The notes under the pieces are model-generated. The model made no database searches, was not told where the DNA came from, and saw nothing but the letters and a program-made list of their open reading frames with translations. A stretch of 64,000 nucleotides of DNA from NCBI RefSeq assembly GCF_003019255.1, contig NZ_CP027846.1, forward strand, positions 2,170,001-2,234,000, in the 5' to 3' direction. Each line of letters starts with the position of its first letter. Position 1 is the first letter of the stretch. Both the position numbers and the translations under genes were made by a program. Of this stretch, positions 58,346 through 64,000 are shown piece by piece. Source of the DNA: Staphylococcus kloosii. GTDB lineage: Bacteria > Bacillota > Bacilli > Staphylococcales > Staphylococcaceae.

Positions 58346-58381
58346 AAACCGGTAACGTTTATCGTACACGATTACCGGTTT
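58346..58381 (-). terminator. Terminator after the OatA-like gene
   Basis: AAACCGGTAA and TTACCGGTTT form a perfect 10-bp stem followed by TTTTATG on the minus strand, directly after the stop codon of the acetyltransferase gene. Confidence 0.88.
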
Positions 58382-58385
58382 ACTA

Positions 58386-60191
58386 TTATTTTTTTAGTGC
58401 ATTAACGATTAGATCTGTTAACGCATCTACACCTTTTTGTTCTAGATGAATGCCATCTGGGGCAAAGTATTCAGTATGCCCTTCTGAAGTTTCATACCAA
58501 TTTATTAATTTAACATTTGAATGTTCTTTTGCTGCTTGAGCTAGCAAATCATTCACATGTTGTTCGTACGGTCTAGGAACTCTAACATTAATCAAATAGA
58601 TGTCTGCCTCTCCTAATCTAGTAATTAATTCATCCAATTGACTCTTACTAAAATCTCCGTTCGTACCCAACTCGAGTACAACTTGATTGCCCTTTTGCGT
58701 TTTATCTTTATACTGACTATTTACTAGTGGCAATGCTTCATATAGATTTCTTCCTACCTTGCCATCAATATCAGCATTAGGTACTTTGTCTTTGAAAGTA
58801 TCACCAATGTCTACCATTACGGAATCTCCTAGTAATAATGGAGATAAGTCTTTTACATCTTTTTTAGATTTTGACTGCTTGTCTGTAACTTCATTATTAT
58901 CTATACGTTTGGGTTTAACAATTTTCTTACCATTATTAGTTGAATGAAAAGTAGTTTTTTTATGTGCTATATCATCTTTGCCTAATTTATCGAAAGCACC
59001 TAAAAATACTAATATCGTTGGTACACAAACACATAATGCAACAATTGTTCTAATTAAAGAAGTCTTAAATAAGTGATTAAAACTAAATATACGGAATCCA
59101 TGTTTTCTAAAAGGTACTTCTATATATCTGTAAGATATTTCTGCTAAAGCGACAGTTAATATCAAATCCAAAATAAATACATAAAGTGGGTATTGCCCTG
59201 CTACGTAATATGAATGGATAAAGCTTATTATTGGAAAATGCCAAAGATATAAACTATATGATCTTTGTCCTATGTATACAAATACTTCATTACCTAATAC
59301 GCGTGCAAAAGCATTTGAAGGATGTACGGCACTTGCGATAATTAATAACGTGAGTGCTGAAATCAGGTAAAAACCACCATTATAAATCCATGCACTGTCA
59401 TCTTCCACAGTGAAAAATAAAGTTATTAAAATAAGTAGCGCACTTGTTCCAACAGAACCAATTATTATTTGTAAAATTTTTGGTGGTTGAGCATTTAATT
59501 TAAATGGTGGCCAAGCAAAAGCTAAAATCACTCCTAATAATATTGTTTGTAAACGTGTGTCTGTACCGAAATAAACACGTGAATTTCCCGTAGTCATCAG
59601 TGAAATTAATATCATCAAAGTTAATGATATTAATGACACAATCCATAATATAAGGGTTACTTTTTTGTAGCTGTTAAATTTAAATAATAACAATACTAAT
59701 ATGAATGGGAAAAATAAGTAAAACTGTTCCTCAATAGCTAATGACCATAAATGTTTCAATGGCATAAATGCAAATTGTTCAAAATAATTTACATCTGTTG
59801 CTATGTACCACCAGTTTGACATATAGAAAAGGGCTGCAAATGCATCATGTTTAATTTGGACAATGTGAGATGGTTTAAAAATAAGTGTAGCTATGATAAC
59901 TGTAAAAATTAATATTAATAAAGCTGGTAATAGTCGTTTTATACGTCTGAGCCAAAATTGCTTTATTTTAATCGTTCCTGTTTCTTCATATTCGCTAAGT
60001 AATAAGCTGGTAATTAAATAGCCAGAAATCACGAAAAAGGTATCAACACCTAAAAAGCCGCCACTAAGCCATTGCTTATTTAAGTGATAAATTATTATAC
60101 CAATGACTGCAATCGCTCTTAATCCATCTAAACCAGGCATATATCGTTTAGGATAACGGTTACGATTTTTAGTTGTCTTGTTTGTTTTCAT
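58386..60191 (-). CDS. OatA-like peptidoglycan O-acetyltransferase
   Basis: The 601-residue protein has an N-terminal acyltransferase-3 domain of about 11 membrane helices (YMPGLDGLRAIAVIGIIIYH, His36) and a C-terminal extracellular SGNH domain (about residues 440-600). The SGNH residues are visible as GDSVMVD (Ser), GRNLYEA (Gly), LELGTNGDF (Asn) and the Asp/His pair in DGIHL. Such enzymes move acetyl groups outward and O-acetylate muramic acid, giving lysozyme resistance. Staphylococci may hold more than one paralogue, so I do not assign oatA itself. ATG follows AAGGAAAGATG. Confidence 0.88.
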   Translation of the reverse strand: MKTNKTTKNRNRYPKRYMPGLDGLRAIAVIGIIIYHLNKQWLSGGFLGVDTFFVISGYLITSLLLSEYEETGTIKIKQFWLRRIKRLLPALLILIFTVIIATLIFKPSHIVQIKHDAFAALFYMSNWWYIATDVNYFEQFAFMPLKHLWSLAIEEQFYLFFPFILVLLLFKFNSYKKVTLILWIVSLISLTLMILISLMTTGNSRVYFGTDTRLQTILLGVILAFAWPPFKLNAQPPKILQIIIGSVGTSALLILITLFFTVEDDSAWIYNGGFYLISALTLLIIASAVHPSNAFARVLGNEVFVYIGQRSYSLYLWHFPIISFIHSYYVAGQYPLYVFILDLILTVALAEISYRYIEVPFRKHGFRIFSFNHLFKTSLIRTIVALCVCVPTILVFLGAFDKLGKDDIAHKKTTFHSTNNGKKIVKPKRIDNNEVTDKQSKSKKDVKDLSPLLLGDSVMVDIGDTFKDKVPNADIDGKVGRNLYEALPLVNSQYKDKTQKGNQVVLELGTNGDFSKSQLDELITRLGEADIYLINVRVPRPYEQHVNDLLAQAAKEHSNVKLINWYETSEGHTEYFAPDGIHLEQKGVDALTDLIVNALKK

Positions 60192-60320
60192 TAATAAACA
60201 TCTTTCCTTACAATTTATTGAATGTCAGGCATTTATTGATTGTAATGTTTTTGTAATGAAATTGCAATTATTTTAATGACTTGCACAACCAAAATTTAAA
60301 TTTTATAATTTTAAACACAA

Positions 60321-60368
60321 AAAGCTTAGATAATAATCACAAATTACTGCAATTATCATCTAAGCTTT
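60321..60368 (-). terminator. Terminator after sufT
   Basis: AAAGCTTAGAT and ATCTAAGCTTT form a perfect 11-bp stem extended by imperfect AT pairing, followed by T-rich sequence on the minus strand, 20 bases past sufT. Confidence 0.8.
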
Positions 60369-60388
60369 ATCGTGTATCAATTAAATAA

Positions 60389-60697
60389 TTATCCAATACC
60401 TAATGCTATTTTTGCATAGCGAGACATCATTTCTTTATCCCATGGTGGATTCCATACGATATTTACTTCTGTGTCTTGAATTTCAGGTAATTCAGCTAAT
60501 ACCATTTTTATTTGGTTAATAATTTGCGGTCCAAGCGGACAGCCCATAGAAGTCAATGTCATTTCTACCGTACATAAACCTTCATCGTCTACATCTACTT
60601 TATATACTAAACCTAAGTTAACAATATCAATACCTAACTCAGGGTCAATTACCATTTCTAAGGCATTTAAAATATTATCTTTTAAACCTTCATCCAT
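60389..60697 (-). CDS. sufT: Iron-sulfur assembly factor SufT (DUF59)
   Basis: I start at ATG 60697 (MDEGLKDNILNALEMVIDPE) after AGAGGTGAGACAA. The 102-residue DUF59/MIP18-type protein has DPELGIDIVNLGLVYKV and the conserved MTSMGCPLGPQI with its cysteine, then IVWNPPWDKEMMS. In S. aureus SufT supports maturation of Fe-S proteins, mainly under high demand. It sits between the OatA-like gene and the divergent Cof phosphatase gene, away from the suf operon, as in S. aureus. Confidence 0.93.
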   Translation of the reverse strand: MDEGLKDNILNALEMVIDPELGIDIVNLGLVYKVDVDDEGLCTVEMTLTSMGCPLGPQIINQIKMVLAELPEIQDTEVNIVWNPPWDKEMMSRYAKIALGIG

Positions 60698-60813
60698 TTG
60701 TCTCACCTCTTTGTATTTAATCTTACTTAACAATATATCAAATATCTTACAAAACGCCAATAAAATGCTATGATGTTGTTACATTCTAATATACTTATTT
60801 CAAGGAGAAAGTT

Positions 60814-61656
60814 ATGCAACCTTATTTAATTTGTCTAGATTTAGACGGAACGTTATTAAATGATGAAAAAATCATTACGCCTTACACAAAAAAAGTACTA
60901 ACTGTTTTACAAGAACAAGGTCATAAATTAATGATTGCTACGGGTCGTCCATACCGTGCAAGTCAAATATATTACCATGAATTAAATATGGATACACCTA
61001 TCGTCAATTTTAATGGAGCTTACGTTCACCACCCTAAAAACAAAGCATTTAAAGAACAACATGAAGTACTTGATTTAAACTTAGCGACAAGTATCATTCA
61101 ATCATTAAAAGACTATGGCGTTAGTAATATGATAGCCGAAATTAAAGACCATGTATTTATCGAAAATTTTGACCAAAAATTATTTGATGGTTTTTCAATG
61201 GGTAATCCTAAAATAGAAACTGGAAATTTATTACAAAATTTAAGTACGTCACCGACTTCAATTTTAGTAGAAGCTGAAGAAGTAATGATTCCTAGAATTA
61301 AGCAAATGTTGTCTAGCTTTTACACAGAAAGTATAGAACATCGTCGTTGGGGGTCACCTTTCCCAGTTATTGAAATAGTCGGTAAAAACATCAACAAAGC
61401 ACGTGGTATAGAAATGTCAAAATCACACTTAGATATTGATCAGCAACATATTATCGCTTTTGGTGATGAAGACAATGATTTAGAAATGATCAAATATGCA
61501 GAGCATGGCATAGCTATGGGTAATGGGTTAACAGACTTAAAAAATATAGCCAATGCTACTACATTCACAAATAATGAAGATGGTGTTGCTCATTATCTAA
61601 ATGACTTCTTTAAGTTAAACATTAAACAAGAACAATATATAAATACTAATGTGTAA
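60814..61656 (+). CDS. Cof-type HAD-IIB phosphatase
   Basis: The 280-residue protein has HAD motif I CLDLDGTLLNDEK (nucleophile Asp9, Asp11), a Cof-type C2 cap, the Lys of motif III and motif IV GDEDNDLEMIKYA. It dephosphorylates small metabolites such as sugar phosphates or FMN; the substrate is unknown. ATG follows AAGGAGAAAGTT. It is likely co-transcribed with the CoA-disulfide reductase gene 64 bases downstream. Confidence 0.92.
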   Translation: MQPYLICLDLDGTLLNDEKIITPYTKKVLTVLQEQGHKLMIATGRPYRASQIYYHELNMDTPIVNFNGAYVHHPKNKAFKEQHEVLDLNLATSIIQSLKDYGVSNMIAEIKDHVFIENFDQKLFDGFSMGNPKIETGNLLQNLSTSPTSILVEAEEVMIPRIKQMLSSFYTESIEHRRWGSPFPVIEIVGKNINKARGIEMSKSHLDIDQQHIIAFGDEDNDLEMIKYAEHGIAMGNGLTDLKNIANATTFTNNEDGVAHYLNDFFKLNIKQEQYINTNV

Positions 61657-61720
61657 ATTTAAAACACTCATATTTATTATCGCCAAAATTTATACTCACC
61701 ATTAAGTAGGAGGTTATTAT

Positions 61721-63043
61721 ATGACCGAAATAGTTGTCGTAGGCGCTGTAGCAGGAGGTGCAACTGTCGCAAGTCAAATACGTAGATTAGACAAGGAAAG
61801 TAACATTACTGTTTTCGAAAAAGATAGAGACATGAGTTTTGCCAATTGTGGTTTACCTTACTATCTTGGCAATGTCGTCGATTCAAGAGATAAACTACTA
61901 GCTACAACACCTGAAACTTTCTATGAAAAGAAAAATATTACCGTTAAAACCCACCATGAAGTTACAGCCATTGATGATGTAAATCAAACTGTAACAGTAT
62001 ATAATCACTTAACTTCAGAGAGCACTACAGTGCCTTACGATAAATTGATTTTAAGCCCGGGTTGTAGCGCAAATAAACTACCTTTAGATAGTGAGATAGT
62101 ATTTACTCTACGTAATATGGAAGATACTGACGCAATTGACGACTTTATTATCACTAACAATGTTCAAAGTGCCTTAGTCGTTGGTGCTGGCTATATAAGC
62201 TTAGAAGTTTTAGATAATTTACATTATCGTGGAATTGATACGACGCTTATTCATCGTTCAACTCAAATCAATAAATTAATGGATCAAGATATGAATCAAC
62301 CTATCTTTGATGAATTAAATAGTAAAAACATCACTTACCATTTAAATGAAGAAATAAGTAATGTTGAAGGTAATAAAGTTACCTTTAAATCTGGTAAAGA
62401 AGCATCATACGACATCATTATTACTGGTGTAGGTATTACACCAAATTCTGACTTTGTTAAATCATCAAATGTACAACTTGATAATAAAGGTTACATCCCT
62501 GTTAATGATAAATTCGAAACTAATGTAGATAACATTTATGCATTAGGCGATATTATTACATCACACTATAGACATGTGAATTTACGCGCACATGTACCAC
62601 TTGCTTGGGGTGCACATCGTGGAGCAGGTATCATCGCTGAGCAAATTGCTGGTAACAGTGATATTCGTTTCAAAGGATATCTTGGTGCCAATATTGTTAA
62701 ATTCTTTGATTATACATTGGCTAGTTCAGGTATAAATCCACAAGAATTATCTAATTTTGATTATGAGATGCTTGAAATTAATGCCGGTAAACATGCGAAC
62801 TATTACCCAGGAAATAGTAAAATACACTTACGAGTTTATTTTGATAAACAGACAAGAAAAATTATTCGCGCAGCAGCAACGGGTGTAGCAGACGTAGATA
62901 AACGTATAGACATTTTAACAATGGCAATGATGAATGGCTTAACCGTCGATGAACTGACAGAAGTTGAAACAGCTTATGCCCCACCTTATAGTCATCCTAA
63001 AGATTTAATTAATCTAATTGGTTACTCCGCGCGTGAAAAATAA
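61721..63043 (+). CDS. cdr: CoA-disulfide reductase
   Basis: The 440-residue flavoprotein has an FAD site (VVVGAVAGGATVASQI), the single redox Cys43 in FANCGLPYYLG, an NAD(P)H site (ALVVGAGYISLEVLDNL) and the ALGD-type second FAD motif (IYALGDIITSHYRHV). Staphylococci use CoA as a major low-molecular thiol and this enzyme keeps it reduced. The paired C-terminal tyrosines typical of the family occur near YYPGN and AYAPPYSHPKD. ATG follows TAGGAGGTTATTAT. Terminator follows. Confidence 0.95.
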   Translation: MTEIVVVGAVAGGATVASQIRRLDKESNITVFEKDRDMSFANCGLPYYLGNVVDSRDKLLATTPETFYEKKNITVKTHHEVTAIDDVNQTVTVYNHLTSESTTVPYDKLILSPGCSANKLPLDSEIVFTLRNMEDTDAIDDFIITNNVQSALVVGAGYISLEVLDNLHYRGIDTTLIHRSTQINKLMDQDMNQPIFDELNSKNITYHLNEEISNVEGNKVTFKSGKEASYDIIITGVGITPNSDFVKSSNVQLDNKGYIPVNDKFETNVDNIYALGDIITSHYRHVNLRAHVPLAWGAHRGAGIIAEQIAGNSDIRFKGYLGANIVKFFDYTLASSGINPQELSNFDYEMLEINAGKHANYYPGNSKIHLRVYFDKQTRKIIRAAATGVADVDKRIDILTMAMMNGLTVDELTEVETAYAPPYSHPKDLINLIGYSAREK

Positions 63044-63050
63044 AATATTT

Positions 63051-63088
63051 AAAATCAATTTCTACTTTTTGTAGAAATTGATTTTTTT
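63051..63088 (+). terminator. Terminator after cdr
   Basis: AAAATCAATTTCTAC and GTAGAAATTGATTTT form a perfect 15-bp stem followed by T. Confidence 0.9.
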
Positions 63089-63143
63089 GTATTTATTTAT
63101 AAACATTGTTTTATACATTGTCAAAAGCATTATAGATGAAAAA

Positions 63144-63188
63144 AAAACCAATCAACGCATTTATAAATAAATTACATTGATTGGTTTT
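63144..63188 (-). terminator. Terminator after the UPF0344 gene
   Basis: AAAACCAATCAA and TTGATTGGTTTT form a perfect 12-bp stem with a 21-base loop and T following on the minus strand. Confidence 0.75.
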
Positions 63189-63219
63189 TGAGTGGATACA
63201 AGCTCCACTTTCTTTTTAA

Positions 63220-63612
63220 TTATAGCCCGAAAAGTTTTGTTATTGGTCCCCATGGTAAAATAACGCCCAATACCATAGTGATGACGATAACAATTATTGT
63301 CCACCATAACAAACTTGTAGTTGGTTGCGATTTTTTTCTTTTGATTAATGTAACTTCCATTAAAGCAATTGCTGCAAAACCGCCTACCATTTTAAATGTT
63401 AATAACATATGGCCCCCACCATTGCTTCCAGCTGAAAACTCTTGGATAAGTAACCATAATCCTGAGAATAACACCAAAACCATAAATAGTCTTAACAACA
63501 TATGAACTGGTTTATAGAAAGGTGTTGGTCCTTGCGTCTGCGATAAGTTAAAGTAAGCAGCGAAAAATAAAATAATCGCTAATACCCAACTTAGTATGTG
63601 CATGTGTATCAT
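63220..63612 (-). CDS. UPF0344 (YisL-like) membrane protein
   Basis: ATG at 63612 follows GGAGGGATAGC. The 130-residue protein has four membrane helices and the family pattern MIHMHILSWVLAIILFFAAY, HMLLRLFMVLVLFSG, LTFKMVGGFAAIALME and LGVILPWGPITKLFG. This matches UPF0344/YisL of staphylococci. Function is unknown. It is flanked by a terminator at 63144-63188 and upstream by the IS-type remnant. Confidence 0.9.
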   Translation of the reverse strand: MIHMHILSWVLAIILFFAAYFNLSQTQGPTPFYKPVHMLLRLFMVLVLFSGLWLLIQEFSAGSNGGGHMLLTFKMVGGFAAIALMEVTLIKRKKSQPTTSLLWWTIIVIVITMVLGVILPWGPITKLFGL

Positions 63613-63689
63613 GCTATCCCTCCACACAACTTTATCTTTCTACAGCTATTTTATCATATATCCCCTATTACTCAATCGGTCTTTTTTGA

Positions 63690-63936
63690 TTACTGATGAA
63701 CAAACGATTATGAGACAGAAATATTCTGGAATGTTATAACTTCTATCCATAAGGCACCTCGTTAATTTGTTTTTGTTATGATTAATTAAATTATACAAGC
63801 TTGCTTTTTGTGTGAAAAATTGGAAAGTTGTAACGACTTTGTAAAGTGCTGACGCCTGAGGGAATCGTATGAGTGAGAGATTACAGGCTCGAACCATACT
63901 ATCCTAAATCAAGGCAAGCATGCACGACAAAATCGT
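63690..63936 (-). mobile_element. IS1182/IS1272-type leader remnant
   Basis: On the minus strand the structured leader (63935-63834) continues to AACGAGGTGCCTTATG (ATG at 63750), as in the remnant at 29650. After the start codon only a short decayed frame (MDRSYNIPEYFC and onward) remains, with no recognisable transposase core. The right-hand border beyond 63936 shows no clear boundary. Confidence 0.65.
63834..63935 (-). repeat. Structured 102-bp element, copy B (inverted)
   Basis: This copy is bounded by CGACTTTGT (one mismatch to copy A) and ACAAAATCG, and shares with copy A nearly all internal sequence including GTGCATGCTTGCCTTGAT and CTCACTCATACGATTCCC. Similarity extends to 63751. The two copies are in opposite orientation about 34 kb apart. 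Confidence 0.75.
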
Positions 63937-64000
63937 AGAGAGCCGGACAAAAATCTTTTTCAGAAGAATTTATAACCCCGCACTGGTAATGATAATTAAA

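Noticed and set aside
1..64000. CRISPR array
   Set aside because: No regularly spaced short direct repeats with unique spacers were seen, and no cas-like gene is present.

Overview
The window is low-GC Firmicute DNA that reads as a Staphylococcus chromosome. Many proteins (MurE, UgtP, LtaA, ClpB, FabI, the Opp cluster, TrpS, Spx, MecA) are close to Staphylococcus aureus proteins as I remember them, and the gene order clpB - fabH/fabF - opp - trpS - spx - mecA - coiA - pepF - rsaE - spxH - relQ - nadK - mgtE - cpaA - fabI - ltaA/ugtP - murE - prfC - terC - htrA - ktrD - lplA - comK is the familiar staphylococcal one. The proteins differ enough to suggest a coagulase-negative species, but I cannot name it.

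Bases 1-8120 are the integrase-proximal end of a temperate siphovirus prophage. It has early replication genes on the minus strand (ssb, ERF annealase, small staphylococcal phage proteins), a Rha-type antirepressor, a cro/cI switch with a set of 17-bp palindromic operators, a protease-less CI paired with an ImmA-like protein, an accessory stretch (DUF6414-like protein, several tiny proteins, and a membrane protein whose tail resembles a restriction-endonuclease-like fold) and a tyrosine integrase. The prophage abuts the 3' end of tRNA-Ser(GCU), followed by tRNA-Asn(GUU), which marks the probable attachment site.

Bases 8300-28000 carry comK and an IDEAL-domain gene, lplA, a DUF2187 gene with a CPBP-like membrane protein, a YitT protein, an unusual 5'-nucleotidase-family protein, ktrD, an HtrA protease, a TerC-family gene behind a yybP-ykoY (manganese) riboswitch, prfC-yueH-murE, the divergent ugtP-ltaA pair of lipoteichoic acid anchor synthesis, yjcG/yjcH homologues and an alanine/sodium symporter.

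Bases 28400-43800 carry an AI-2E family protein, a decayed IS1182/IS1272-type remnant beside fabI, the minus-strand series UPF0738-relQ-nadK-rluD-like-mgtE-cpaA, and on the plus strand CYTH - truncated haemoglobin - spxH. The small RNA RsaE/RoxS lies downstream, followed by pepF, coiA, mecA and spx. The Spx control circuit (spxH adaptor, spx, mecA) is thus clustered.

Bases 44000-64000 carry trpS, the oppBCDFA peptide importer with a CodY-like box, a DUF3899 protein, an MFS exporter, fabH-fabF behind a FapR-like operator, a DUF2929 protein, clpB with a CtsR-like operator and a TTG start, an OatA-like acetyltransferase, sufT, a Cof phosphatase, CoA-disulfide reductase and a UPF0344 protein. The window ends in a second, inverted copy of the structured leader seen in the IS remnant beside fabI. 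The two copies bracket about 34 kb in opposite orientation.
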